From: Tolypothrix sp. NIES-4075
Lineage (GTDB): Bacteria > Cyanobacteriota > Cyanobacteriia > Cyanobacteriales > Nostocaceae
Direction: 5' to 3'
Assembly (NCBI RefSeq): GCF_002218085.1
Contig: NZ_BDUC01000005.1
Span: 622,641-686,640, forward strand
Length of the DNA: 64,000 bases
Shown piece by piece: positions 25,786 through 34,591 of the stretch (positions within the stretch are counted from its first letter, which is position 1; the number at the start of each line of letters is the position of its first letter). The notes beneath the pieces were generated by a model, which saw nothing but the letters and a program-made list of their open reading frames with translations, ran no database searches and had not been told where the DNA came from. Made by a program: the position numbers and the translations under genes.

Positions 25786-26041
25786 TTTGATAAAATTAAT
25801 AATCAGAAAAAAATTTTTGTTCAGATTATTGTAGAATCGGGAGAATAATAAATCATACGGCTCTCTTGGTTTTCCGGAGTTTAGGAAAACTGACTATAAA
25901 TTGCATTCCGTATACTAATAAGTAATTCCCCACTCCCCAAAACCTGGGTTGTCTACCAAAAGTACACGAGAGCCAATTTTATTAAGGGAAAATTGGGGGC
26001 AAACTTAGCATCATTTGTCACGCAGTCGCGCCCATCAGATC

Positions 26042-28081
26042 ATGATCTGCTGCATAAATCCCGATTGCCCAAATCCCCTAAATCTTGAAGGAAAGAAGTT
26101 TTGTCAAACATGCAGCACTCCTCTCGTGCCACTGTTGCGAAATCGTTTCCGTGTAATTCGAGTACTTTCAGATGAGGGTGGATTCGGCAGAACCTATCTA
26201 TCAGAAGATATCGATAAACTTAACGATCGCTGCGTCATCAAGCAATTAGCGCCAAAATTCCAAGGCAGTTGGGCGCAAAAAAAAGCAATGGAGTTGTTTC
26301 AAGCAGAAGCGAAACGACTGCAAGAACTCGGAGAACATCCGCAAATTCCAACTCTATTAGCTTATTTTGAGCAAGACGGCTGTCTATATTTGGTGCAGCA
26401 GTTTATCGACGGACACAATTTATTAAAAGAGTTGCAGTTACGCAAAGGTTATAACTATCAGGAAATTAAACAAATATTGATAGACTTATTACCAATCTTG
26501 AAGTTTATCCACGATCGCGGAGTCATTCACCGAGATATCAAACCGGAAAATATTATCCGATCTCAAAGTGACGGTCGATTAAATTTGATAGATTTTGGCT
26601 CTTCAAAACAGTTAACAGCAAGAGTACAAAATAAAATTGGCACTTCAATTGGTTCACATGGCTATTCCCCGATTGAACAAATTAGGGATGGAAAAGCTTA
26701 TCCATCTAGTGATTTGTTTGGTTTAGGTGCTACTTGCTTTCATCTGCTAACGGGAATTTCTCCTTTTCAGTTGTGGATGGAATATGGGTATGGCTGGGTT
26801 ACAGATTGGCGGCAATATTTAAAAAGTCCGATTAATAATGAATTGGATTGGATTCTCGACAAACTGTTAAAAAAAGAGATTCAGCAGCGCTATCAATCAG
26901 TTGATGAAGTTCTCAGAGATTTAACTCAAAAACAGTTACTACAAGTACCAGCAGCAACTCGATACTCGGCAGTAAAACCCCCACCAACTCAAGCACCATC
27001 TTTACCAAAACAGTATGCAGTACTGAGAAATTTATTTTTGATAGGTGGTGTGATTATGTTGTTGGGATTAGGAGATGTTTGGTATAAGCAATCTCGCCGT
27101 TTAGAAACCAGCTTATCGTCTAGTTTGAATCAACCAAAGATTAATCCTGATAGCATAGAAGCGATTTTAAGACATCGTTCACCAATTAGCTTCGGGAACT
27201 TTTCTTTAGCCGAAACACTCAATGGTTTTCATAACTCTGTTTTGTCTGTCGCCATCAGTCCAGATGGTAACACTATTGCCAGTAATAGCGATCGCGCTAT
27301 CAAAGTATGGAATCTGGCAACCGGAGAGGAAATTTACACCCTAAAAGGACATTCCAACAGGGTTAACGTCCTCGCTATCAGCCCAGACGGACAAAAACTG
27401 GTTAGTGGTAGTGAGGACAAAACAATAAAAGTATGGAATCTCGATACAGGACGACAAATTCGCACTCTTGTAGGGCATTCTGATTCAGTTCATGCCCTTG
27501 CCATCACCGCCGACGGCAAGACTCTTGTTGATGGTAGTGATGACAATACTATCAAAGTGTGGAATCTCGATACCGGCAGAAAAATTCGCACACTTAAAGG
27601 ACATTCATTCTGGGTTCGGTCTGTCGCCATCAGCCCAAATGGTAAAATTCTTGCCAGTGGTAGTTTTGACAATACCATCAAAGTATGGAACCTGGCAACC
27701 GGTGAGGAAATTCGCACCCTTATGGGGCATTCCCAAACCGTGACATCCGTCGCCATCAGCCCTGATGGTAAGATGCTTGCCAGTGGCAGTCGCGACCAAA
27801 CAATCAAATTGTGGAATCTTACCACCGGTCAGCAACTTCGTACACTCTTCGGGCATTCCAAAACAGTCACATCCCTTGCCTTTAGTGCCGATGGCAAAAC
27901 CCTTGCTAGTGGCAGTCGCGACCAAACGATCAAATTGTGGAATCTTGATACTGGAAAGTTAATCCGCAGCCTTTTGGGGCATTCCCAAACTGTGACATCC
28001 CTTGCTTTAAGTCCTGATGGCAAAACCCTCGTCAGCGGTAGTGAGGACAATACTATCAAGATTTGGCGAGTGTCTAATTAG
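26042..28081 (+). CDS. Ser/Thr kinase with zinc ribbon, one membrane span and WD40 propeller
   Basis: From ATG 26042: a four-Cys zinc-ribbon-like start (CCINPDC, FCQTCSTPL), a Hanks kinase domain (DEGGFGRTYL, VIHRDIKPENII, LIDFGSSKQ, HGYSPIEQ), a single membrane span (LFLIGGVIMLLGLGDVWY) and seven WD40 repeats (ISPDGKxLASGS, TIKVWNL, GHS) that make one full propeller. The predicted topology is kinase inside and propeller outside. The upstream frame to 26015 uses TTG and is less likely, because the paralogue at 31552 starts at the same motif. The stop codon overlaps a heptamer repeat. The repeats are very alike, which favours slippage or gene conversion. Confidence 0.93.
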   Translation: MICCINPDCPNPLNLEGKKFCQTCSTPLVPLLRNRFRVIRVLSDEGGFGRTYLSEDIDKLNDRCVIKQLAPKFQGSWAQKKAMELFQAEAKRLQELGEHPQIPTLLAYFEQDGCLYLVQQFIDGHNLLKELQLRKGYNYQEIKQILIDLLPILKFIHDRGVIHRDIKPENIIRSQSDGRLNLIDFGSSKQLTARVQNKIGTSIGSHGYSPIEQIRDGKAYPSSDLFGLGATCFHLLTGISPFQLWMEYGYGWVTDWRQYLKSPINNELDWILDKLLKKEIQQRYQSVDEVLRDLTQKQLLQVPAATRYSAVKPPPTQAPSLPKQYAVLRNLFLIGGVIMLLGLGDVWYKQSRRLETSLSSSLNQPKINPDSIEAILRHRSPISFGNFSLAETLNGFHNSVLSVAISPDGNTIASNSDRAIKVWNLATGEEIYTLKGHSNRVNVLAISPDGQKLVSGSEDKTIKVWNLDTGRQIRTLVGHSDSVHALAITADGKTLVDGSDDNTIKVWNLDTGRKIRTLKGHSFWVRSVAISPNGKILASGSFDNTIKVWNLATGEEIRTLMGHSQTVTSVAISPDGKMLASGSRDQTIKLWNLTTGQQLRTLFGHSKTVTSLAFSADGKTLASGSRDQTIKLWNLDTGKLIRSLLGHSQTVTSLALSPDGKTLVSGSEDNTIKIWRVSN

Positions 28082-28223
28082 GGGAATGGGGAATGGGGGA
28101 ATGGGTAATGGGTAATGGAGAATGGAGAATGGAGAATGGATTTTTTCGCGTTTCCGATTAGCGATTACCAATTACCCATTACCAATTACCCATTACCAAT
28201 TACCCATGCCCCATTCCCCAATG
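28082..28223. repeat. heptamer (STRR-type) inverted repeat element 5
   Basis: GGGAATGGGGAATGGGGGAA begins at the kinase stop codon, and the inverted arm CCAATTACCCATTACCAATT follows at about 28167-28223. The rest of the gap to 28406 contains HIP1 octamers and no gene. Confidence 0.8.
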
Positions 28224-28406
28224 TCAATGCCTAATTTTTTGCAGTTAGGAAAAAAAAGATAACAAAATGTGGCAGAAAATTAGGAATGCGATCGCTTTAA
28301 TGAGTAGATAAAGGTATTTCCATAACACCTCCAATGCTGAAGAACGCTACTGTCGGGGCACAGCATTGAAGTTGTTTAACTGCGGAATCTGTAAGGTCTG
28401 TAAACC

Positions 28407-29444
28407 ATGACTTACTTCAAAATTAAACTTTTCACTGGTGCAGCGATCGCGCTTTTGGGATTTGGCGCAATTTTGTATTGGGAGTTTCCCTTAGCTGCAT
28501 CTGGTGCTGCCTCTGGTTCCAATCAGCCTTTAAAGACAGTTGGGGAAACCTTTTCGCCCAACTTGACTTTAAAAGGACATTCCGATTCAGTTTGGGCTGT
28601 CGCTATTAGCCCTGATGGGCGAACGCTTGCTAGTGTTAGTACTGACAAGACTATCAAACTGTGGAATCTGGCGACGGGACAGGAACTCCGTACCCTAAAA
28701 GGGCATTCTGACTGGGTTAATTCCGTCGCTTTCAGTCCCGATGGCAAAACTCTTGCCAGTGGCAGCAGTGACAAGACTGTCAAACTGTGGGACTTGGCTA
28801 CCGGAGAAGAAATCCGCACTTTAAGGGGACATTCAGTTTCAGTTCAGGCGATCGCTTTTAGCCCAGATGGGCAAAGTTTAGTTAGTGGCAGTTGGGATCA
28901 GACTATCAAACTGTGGAATGTTACTACCGGAGTGGTTATCCGCACGCTGAAAGCGAATTGTGATGTTGTTACATCTGTCGCTATCAGTCCTGACGGCAAA
29001 ACTCTTGCCAGTGGTAATAATTTTGACAGTACCATAAAACTGTGGGATTTGACAACAGGAAAAGAAATCCGCTCATTAAAGGGTCATGACGCCGCTGTTA
29101 ATTCTGTCGCCTTCAGTCCAGATGGACAGACTCTTGCCAGTGGCAGTTGGGACGACACAATTAAATTGTGGAATTTACCTACCGGAGAAGAAATTCGCAC
29201 CCTAACAGGTCATAGCGATAAAGTTTGGTCTGTTGCCTTTAGCCCCGATAGCAAAACTTTAGCTAGTGCTAGTTGGGACGACACTATCAAATTGTGGAAT
29301 CTAACTACGGGAGAGGAAATCAGCACCCTCAAAGGACATGTCAACAGAGTTTGGTCTGTGGTTTTCAGTCCGGATGGACAAACTATAGCCAGTGGTAGTA
29401 AGGACAAAACTATTAAGATTTGGCGGATGTCTCATTCAAATTAG
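28407..29444 (+). CDS. membrane-anchored WD40 repeat protein
   Basis: This 345-residue protein has an N-terminal hydrophobic segment (LFTGAAIALLGFGAILYW) that would anchor or export it, then seven WD40 repeats (VAFSPDGKTLASGS, TIKLWNL, TLKGHS) forming one propeller. The repeats closely resemble those of the kinases at 26042 and 31552, so the gene looks like such a kinase without its kinase half. It may bind the same partners. Its stop overlaps the stop of the convergent PPC-like gene by 4 bp. Confidence 0.9.
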   Translation: MTYFKIKLFTGAAIALLGFGAILYWEFPLAASGAASGSNQPLKTVGETFSPNLTLKGHSDSVWAVAISPDGRTLASVSTDKTIKLWNLATGQELRTLKGHSDWVNSVAFSPDGKTLASGSSDKTVKLWDLATGEEIRTLRGHSVSVQAIAFSPDGQSLVSGSWDQTIKLWNVTTGVVIRTLKANCDVVTSVAISPDGKTLASGNNFDSTIKLWDLTTGKEIRSLKGHDAAVNSVAFSPDGQTLASGSWDDTIKLWNLPTGEEIRTLTGHSDKVWSVAFSPDSKTLASASWDDTIKLWNLTTGEEISTLKGHVNRVWSVVFSPDGQTIASGSKDKTIKIWRMSHSN

Positions 29445-31018
29445 AAAACAGTCAATCGGTATTTACCGCGTTGCAGTGAATTACCAGAAATCACCACTAC
29501 GTAGTAAGTTTCATCTTTAGGCAACCTAGCTCGGTCAATTAAAGCACTGTACTTGCCATCTTTGGCATTATCAGCGGCGACTATTTTGCCTTGAGAATCC
29601 ATCAACACTATATAAGGAGAAAATTCTTCATACACACTATCTACACGAATACTAACAAGTTGGTCTTTTTTGCCTTGAAACTTGGAAATATCGTAAACGC
29701 TGCCATCTTGTCTTCTTAGGCTTTGAGGTGTCAGTTCGCTTTCCGAGTCTAGACTGTAGCTGGCTCGGTCATTTCTGAGTGCGAGACTGTAACGACCTTT
29801 ATCGCCAGGATTTTGACTAGTGACTGCGATCGTATAAGTACCGTTTGCAGGCAGTCGGACAAATACGAAAGCATCTTTAACTTCACTGCTTGCTCCCCCA
29901 CTGCCTCTTTTTAACAGAACGTTGTTGTTGGGGTCAAGCAAAAACATGAACGGATCTAAACTGAGGTTGCTTGAGCGGCGTTGATCGACACTGCCACCTA
30001 GTCTAATTTGGATCAGTTGGTTTGCTCTGCCTTGAAACTGGTAGAAATGAAAATATCTACCTTGAGACTTAAAGTCACCCGGAGCCAAAACACCAAAGGC
30101 GATATCTACAAAGTTAATTTGCTTGTAATTAAGTCTTTTAGATGCAGAAACAGGCGAATTTTCTATACTTCGATTAGTAGCTGGCTTGCGATCGCCCCGT
30201 CTTGAAGGAACACGACGCTGTGAAGGCTCCGGTGTCGGGTTGGAATATGTCGGTGTCGATGGTCTAGGTGTATATGTACGTGTTGGTCGTGTCGGTTCGG
30301 TATTTACAGGATTAGTTCGTCTCGGTGTAACTGCTGGCGTTGTCGGTTCGTTATTTACAGGATTAGTTCGTCTCGGTGTAACTGCTGGCGTTGTCGGTTC
30401 GCTATTTACAGGATTGGTTCGTCTAGGTGTAGATGTAGGTGCTGGCGTTGTTGGCTCGGTAGGTGGCTCGGTATTTACAGGATTGGTTCGTCTAGGTGTA
30501 GATGTAGGTGCTGTTGGCTCGGTATTTACAGGATTGGTTCGTCTAGGTGTAGATGTAGGTGCTGTTGGCTCGGTATTTACAGGATTGGTTCGTCTAGGTG
30601 TAGATGTAGGTGCTGGTGGTGTCGGTGTTGGTTGGGTATTGACGGGTTTAGGTGTAGATGTAGGTGCTGGTGGTGTCGGTGTTGGTTGGGTATTGACGGG
30701 TTGAGGTGTAGATGTATCGGCTGGTGGCGTTGTGGTGGTTGTACCAGGTGTAGCAGGGGGTATGGGTGACTCAATAGATGGGTTAGGTTTTGGAGATGCG
30801 GTCGGTTGAGTAGCAGGAATTTGCTCGATTCCTTGTTGTACTGCTTCTGGTTGTCTTTCATCTGGTGGTTTAGCTATGATGAAATTTGCACCTGGTTGAA
30901 GGCTTGCTAAAGCACTTAGAGGTAGGGCATAACTGCTTATCAAAAAACTACTACTCATGAAACAAATCAAGATAAAGTCTAATTTTTCTCGATAGTTATA
31001 TTTGCTTTTTATTACCAT
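29441..31018 (-). CDS. exported Pro/Thr-rich repeat protein with PPC-like C-terminal domains
   Basis: The protein has an N-terminal hydrophobic segment (FILICFMSSSFLISSYALPL), a long low-complexity region of repeats such as TSTPRRTNPVNTEPT and PTPTPPAPTST, and a C-terminal part with two similar beta domains (FHFYQFQGRANQLIQIRL, FVFVRLPANGTYTIAV; YDISKFQGKKDQLVSIRV, YYVVVISGNS) like bacterial pre-peptidase C-terminal (PPC) domains. It is probably cell-surface or periplasmic, with the Pro/Thr tract as a wall-spanning stalk. An upstream in-frame ATG near 31048 exists. It sits between two WD40 genes, which may mean a shared envelope function. Confidence 0.8.
   Translation of the reverse strand: MVIKSKYNYREKLDFILICFMSSSFLISSYALPLSALASLQPGANFIIAKPPDERQPEAVQQGIEQIPATQPTASPKPNPSIESPIPPATPGTTTTTPPADTSTPQPVNTQPTPTPPAPTSTPKPVNTQPTPTPPAPTSTPRRTNPVNTEPTAPTSTPRRTNPVNTEPTAPTSTPRRTNPVNTEPPTEPTTPAPTSTPRRTNPVNSEPTTPAVTPRRTNPVNNEPTTPAVTPRRTNPVNTEPTRPTRTYTPRPSTPTYSNPTPEPSQRRVPSRRGDRKPATNRSIENSPVSASKRLNYKQINFVDIAFGVLAPGDFKSQGRYFHFYQFQGRANQLIQIRLGGSVDQRRSSNLSLDPFMFLLDPNNNVLLKRGSGGASSEVKDAFVFVRLPANGTYTIAVTSQNPGDKGRYSLALRNDRASYSLDSESELTPQSLRRQDGSVYDISKFQGKKDQLVSIRVDSVYEEFSPYIVLMDSQGKIVAADNAKDGKYSALIDRARLPKDETYYVVVISGNSLQRGKYRLTVF
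30290..30705. repeat. coding minisatellite in the Pro/Thr stalk
   Basis: Two tandem families lie inside the gene: units containing TTTACAGGATTGGTTCGTCT (about 30352-30600) and two nearly identical units with GGTGCTGGTGGTGTCGGTGT (about 30608-30705). They encode the TPRRTNPVN and TPTPPAP repeats. Long open frames on the other strand are produced by the repeats and are not genes. Confidence 0.8.
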
Positions 31019-31049
31019 AATTGCGTTCCTCATTGTTGATGAAAACATT

Positions 31050-31551
31050 GAGTTTTAAGATAGGTTGTACCCGACAATATTTTATTATTGACGTGTTAAT
31101 TTAATCTACTTTATGCTGATTTATTAGAACGATATAAGTTTATTTCGTTCCCATGCCAAACTAAAATTTTAAGTTACTAAGAATACTTCTATTCATTTGC
31201 TTTGAATAAATTTACTAAGTTATAAAGTTAGTCAATAACTGACTTAAACACTAGAATAAATATATACTGATATATGATTATAGACACCAAATCATACTGA
31301 GTGACAAAGGTGATGAGGGGTAACTCCTATTATAAAAGTGGTTTATTTGATGCAATTATTAAGAGCGATGCCTTCTCCTGTCGGAGACGCTGCGCGAACG
31401 GCAACGTCTTCTGCTTACGGAGACGCTTCGCGAACGACGATCGCTCTTCGGTGATGTCATACATATGGCTATTTGATGTCCACCTGATAGCAGATAGCAA
31501 AATTATACGTCATAAATTAACATATACCCAAAGTGCAAATGGATTCCCAGT
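31050..31551. other. AT-rich intergenic region with an inserted GC-rich repeat
   Basis: 31050-31300 is AT-rich and likely holds the promoter of the exported repeat protein and, further right, of the kinase-WD40 gene. 31372-31442 is a GC-rich dispersed repeat (CCTGTCGGAGACGCTGCGCG, then GGAGACGCTTCGCGAACG). A short open frame across it (31301-31567) is not a credible gene because half of it is the repeat. Confidence 0.6.
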
Positions 31552-33594
31552 ATGCTCTGCTGCCTGAATCCCGATTGCCAAGATCCCTTAAATCCAGATG
31601 GTAATAAATTTTGCCAGTATTGCGATACTCCATTAATTTCCCTGCTAAGGGGTCATTATCGAGTTATCAAATTACTATCTGATGAAGGTGGATTTGGCAG
31701 AACCTATCTAGCGGAAGATGTAGATAAGCTGAACGAACAGTGCGTTGTCAAACAATTAGCACCAAAAATTCAGGAAGCTTCGGCATTGCGTAAAGCAGTT
31801 GAGCTATTTAAAGAAGAAGCGAAGCGGCTGCAACAATTGGGAGAACATAACCAAATTCCCACGCTTTTGGCTTACTTTGAACAAGATAATTATTTATATT
31901 TAGTGCAGCAGTTTATTGATGGGCAAAATTTACTTAAAGAATTGCAACAACAGGGAACATTTAGCGAAAGTAAAATTAAAGAACTTTTGCTCTCATTATT
32001 GCCGATTCTCAAGTTTATTCACGATCGCGGCGTAATTCATCGAGATATCAAGCCACAGAATATTATTCGCCGTCAAAATGATGGACAATTAGTCCTAATT
32101 GATTTTGGTGCCTCAAAGCAACTCTCGGCAACAGTCATGATGAAAACGGGAACAGCTATCGGTTCGCATGGCTATACCCCAATTGAACAAATGCAAGACG
32201 GAAAAGCTTATCCCGCTAGTGATTTATTCGGTTTGGGTGCAACTTGCTTTCACCTGATGACGGGAATTCGTCCATCTCAACTTTGGATGGAACAGGGTTT
32301 TAGTTGGGTTACGTCTTGGCGAAAATATTTGCATAATTCTGGTAGTGGAATAACCTCACGCTTAAAATTGGGTAAGGTTTTGGACAAGCTGTTGAAAACA
32401 GATATCGAAAAACGTTATCAATCAGCGGATGAAGTCCTTAGTGACTTGATATCTGTATCACCACCGTCAGCAGTAATTACAACTTTAATTTCTACCCAAG
32501 CGCAATCTCTGATAACAAGTCGCTCCGCGTCTACTACGCTACAATTAGGCGCGAGGCTGAGAAATCAACTGATTATAAGTGCGGCTATCGTAGTGTTGGC
32601 AATAGCAGGAATTTGGTATTCATTATCTCGTCCTGTTGCAATCACTAAGTCTTCTCCCAGCCAGCCTGTAAAAACAACTTCGGAAAATTCCGATCAACCC
32701 AGCACCCTAAAAGGACATTCCAGCGATGTTAATTCTGTTACCTTTAGTCCCGATGGACAGATGCTTGTGACTGGAAGTGACGATCGCACGATCAAATTAT
32801 GGAATCTAACAACTAAACAGGAAATCCGCACCTTTAAAGGACACACGTCATACATTTACGCGATCGCTATCAGTCCGGATGGACAAACTATAGCTAGTGG
32901 TAGTGTTGACAAAACTATCAAATTGTGGAACTTAAACACAGGAAAAGAAATCCGTACCCTCAAAGGACATTCTGACAGCGTTGCTTCTGTAGCTTTCAGC
33001 CCAGATGGTAAGCTGCTAGCTAGTAGCAGTTTGGATAAAACGATTAAACTGTGGAATCTAGAAACAAACAAGGAAATCCGCACTTTGACGGGACATTCTC
33101 AAGCAGTTGCTTCCGTCGCTTTTAGTCCTGATGGTAAAACTTTAGCTAGTGGTAGTTGGGACAAAACAATCAAACTGTGGAATCTAAATACAGGTAAAGA
33201 AATCCGCACTTTAACGGGACATTTGGATTTTGTTTTGTCCATTGCCTTTAGTCCCGATGGACAGCAACTTGCTAGCGGTAGTAAAGACAAGACGATCAAA
33301 TTATGGAATGTAAACACCCCAAAAGTAATCCGCACCCTCACCGGACATGATGACAAAGTTACTTCTGTTGCTTATATCCCCAAAGGAGGATACAGTAAAA
33401 ACCCAAATAGTCTAATTGTGGCAAGTGGTAGTAATGACAACACAATCAAATTGTGGGATACAGCAACAGGGCGAGAAATTCGCACTTTGAAGAAAGATTC
33501 TGGCTATGTTTATGCGATCGCCATCAGTCCGGATGGACGAACTATTGCTAGTGGCGGTAGTGCTGACAATATTATCAAAATTTGGCGTCCGTAA
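31552..33594 (+). CDS. Ser/Thr kinase with zinc ribbon, one membrane span and WD40 propeller
   Basis: This 680-residue paralogue of the kinase at 26042 has the same order: zinc ribbon (CCLNPDC, FCQYCDTPL), kinase domain (DEGGFGRTYL, VIHRDIKPQNII, LIDFGASKQ, HGYTPIEQ), one membrane span (IISAAIVVLAIAGIWYSL) and seven WD40 repeats, the sixth with a short insertion (PKGGYSKNPNS). The linker before the span contains TSRSASTT, encoded by a copy of a dispersed repeat (32515-32550), so a repeat has been inserted into the gene without breaking the frame. The start at 31552 matches the zinc-ribbon start of its paralogue. Confidence 0.93.
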   Translation: MLCCLNPDCQDPLNPDGNKFCQYCDTPLISLLRGHYRVIKLLSDEGGFGRTYLAEDVDKLNEQCVVKQLAPKIQEASALRKAVELFKEEAKRLQQLGEHNQIPTLLAYFEQDNYLYLVQQFIDGQNLLKELQQQGTFSESKIKELLLSLLPILKFIHDRGVIHRDIKPQNIIRRQNDGQLVLIDFGASKQLSATVMMKTGTAIGSHGYTPIEQMQDGKAYPASDLFGLGATCFHLMTGIRPSQLWMEQGFSWVTSWRKYLHNSGSGITSRLKLGKVLDKLLKTDIEKRYQSADEVLSDLISVSPPSAVITTLISTQAQSLITSRSASTTLQLGARLRNQLIISAAIVVLAIAGIWYSLSRPVAITKSSPSQPVKTTSENSDQPSTLKGHSSDVNSVTFSPDGQMLVTGSDDRTIKLWNLTTKQEIRTFKGHTSYIYAIAISPDGQTIASGSVDKTIKLWNLNTGKEIRTLKGHSDSVASVAFSPDGKLLASSSLDKTIKLWNLETNKEIRTLTGHSQAVASVAFSPDGKTLASGSWDKTIKLWNLNTGKEIRTLTGHLDFVLSIAFSPDGQQLASGSKDKTIKLWNVNTPKVIRTLTGHDDKVTSVAYIPKGGYSKNPNSLIVASGSNDNTIKLWDTATGREIRTLKKDSGYVYAIAISPDGRTIASGGSADNIIKIWRP

Positions 33595-33599
33595 AAACT

Positions 33600-33646
33600 G
33601 TAGTGAGGACTTCAGTCCTCAAGAACACGGCTAAAGCCGTGACTAC
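33600..33646. repeat. two-hairpin dispersed repeat
   Basis: GTAGTGAGGACTTCAGTCCTC is joined to CACGGCTAAAGCCGTGACTAC. The outer ends are as in the other family members, while the second hairpin is of a third type. It lies 5 bp after the kinase-WD40 stop. Confidence 0.8.
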
Positions 33647-33702
33647 GTATGATATAAGTTCTATAGATAACAGCAACAACCCGAAAGCGTCCAACATCAC
33701 AA

Positions 33703-33999
33703 ATGATCAAACATCTTGCCTTTGTGCTGCTATTGATACTGTGTTTATCAGTGGCGCTTCCGGCTAAAGCCGCTGTCTGCCGCAATTATGACAATCACCA
33801 GATTTGTATTCTCAGTATAAAACGAAGCGCTAAAAATTATTGGGAATATAGGGCAGCCATTAGTTTTGATGGAATTAAAACACCTATCGAGGTCTACAAC
33901 TGCCGCTCTGAAGTTAAAATTCAACAAGATAAAACTGTTTTACCATTTAAGCATAACGATGCTGGCAAGCTGATATGCAGTTTTTTTCCAAAGTCGTGA
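33703..33999 (+). CDS. small secreted protein of unknown function
   Basis: This 98-residue protein has a clean signal peptide (KHLAFVLLLILCLSVALPAKA, cut after AKA), then a 73-residue mature part with four Cys (AVCRNYDNHQICIL, EVYNCRSEV, KLICSFFP) that could form two disulfides in the periplasm. I do not recognise a family. It sits alone between a dispersed repeat and a 21-bp minisatellite element. Confidence 0.75.
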   Translation: MIKHLAFVLLLILCLSVALPAKAAVCRNYDNHQICILSIKRSAKNYWEYRAAISFDGIKTPIEVYNCRSEVKIQQDKTVLPFKHNDAGKLICSFFPKS

Positions 34000-34017
34000 T
34001 AAGTTTTGAGCTACTTT

Positions 34018-34206
34018 GCGTAAAAGCGTACCGTTTTTAAATGCATCGCTCTGCATTAACATAACATCGCTCTGCATTGGCATTGCATCGCTCTGCATTA
34101 ACATAACATCGCTCTGCATTGACATTGCATCGCTCTGCATTAAGATTGCAGGCTATTGCCTTTCTTTAAGAAAGCGCTCGTATTAATAAAATGCTGTACT
34201 TAGTTT
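34018..34206. repeat. 21-bp minisatellite element, copy C (5 units)
   Basis: The leader GCGTAAAAGCGTACCGTT (from 34018) is followed by five 21-bp units (34044-34148) starting CATCGCTCTGCATT. The tail has CTATTGCCTTTCTTTAA, as in copy B, and ends AAATGCTGTACTTAGTTT, as in copy A. The unit length equals that of copies A and B, but the unit sequence differs. Confidence 0.88.
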
Positions 34207-34210
34207 ATTT

Positions 34211-34321
34211 GGCGTTGCTGAATCGCGGTATGAATTTGGATGTAGAGACGCGATATATCGCGTCTCTACAAGGGTTCGATATCAAACAAAATCATTTTCA
34301 TACATGAAATCAGCAACGCCG
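34211..34321. mobile_element. MITE-like element with GGCGTTGCTGA ends
   Basis: GGCGTTGCTGA (34211-34221) and TCAGCAACGCC (34310-34320) are terminal inverted repeats. Inside lies a perfect palindrome (34241-34270) with arms TGTAGAGACGCGATA. No transposase is encoded. A shorter relative with the same ends is at 38913-38942. Confidence 0.7.
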
Positions 34322-34322
34322 T

Positions 34323-34427
34323 TTATTTTTTCTTTGTAGCGAAAACGCACCACGCGACAAACAGTGTAAAACCTAGATAGCCGAATACAGTGATCCATTC
34401 TTCAGCGTTACTAAATTTATCTATCAT
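34323..34427 (-). CDS. 34-residue single-span membrane protein (unknown)
   Basis: This short frame starts at ATG 34427 with AGGAA about 8 nt upstream on the minus strand. It reads a polar N-terminus (MIDKFSNAEEW), one hydrophobic helix (ITVFGYLGFTLFVAWCVFA) and a basic end (TKKK), a classical small membrane protein by composition and charge layout. Its stop directly abuts the MITE-like element. I do not recognise it as any known small photosynthetic or respiratory subunit. Conservation in related genomes would decide whether it is real. Confidence 0.5.
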   Translation of the reverse strand: MIDKFSNAEEWITVFGYLGFTLFVAWCVFATKKK

Positions 34428-34513
34428 TTATGCATTTCCTAATTAAGCGTGACAGAATTGCTCATGTTGCGATCGCCCAAGTGCAATTTCTGGGAGAGAA
34501 AATGCGTTTAATT

Positions 34514-34537
34514 AAGCCCGCGATGTTCTGCGGGCTT
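34514..34537. terminator. hairpin downstream of the MFS gene
   Basis: AAGCCCGC and GCGGGCTT form a perfect 8-bp stem with an 8-nt loop, 55 bp beyond the stop of the MFS exporter gene on the minus strand. The T-run on either side is weak. Confidence 0.45.
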
Positions 34538-34591
34538 AGTTCTTATAGCGATACCCTTCTAGGTATTGTAATATTAAGCATGAGATTCAAA

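Noticed and set aside
30186..30704. Plus-strand frame with GSVFTGLVRLGVDVGA repeats
   Set aside because: It is the antisense reading of the coding minisatellite in the Pro/Thr-rich exported protein.
31301..31567. 88-residue open frame before the second kinase-WD40 gene
   Set aside because: Half of it lies in a dispersed GC-rich repeat, it overlaps the kinase start and it has no family resemblance.
33940..34140. Minus-strand frame with MQSDAMP repeats
   Set aside because: It is a product of the 21-bp repeat core of copy C and overlaps a secreted protein gene on the other strand.
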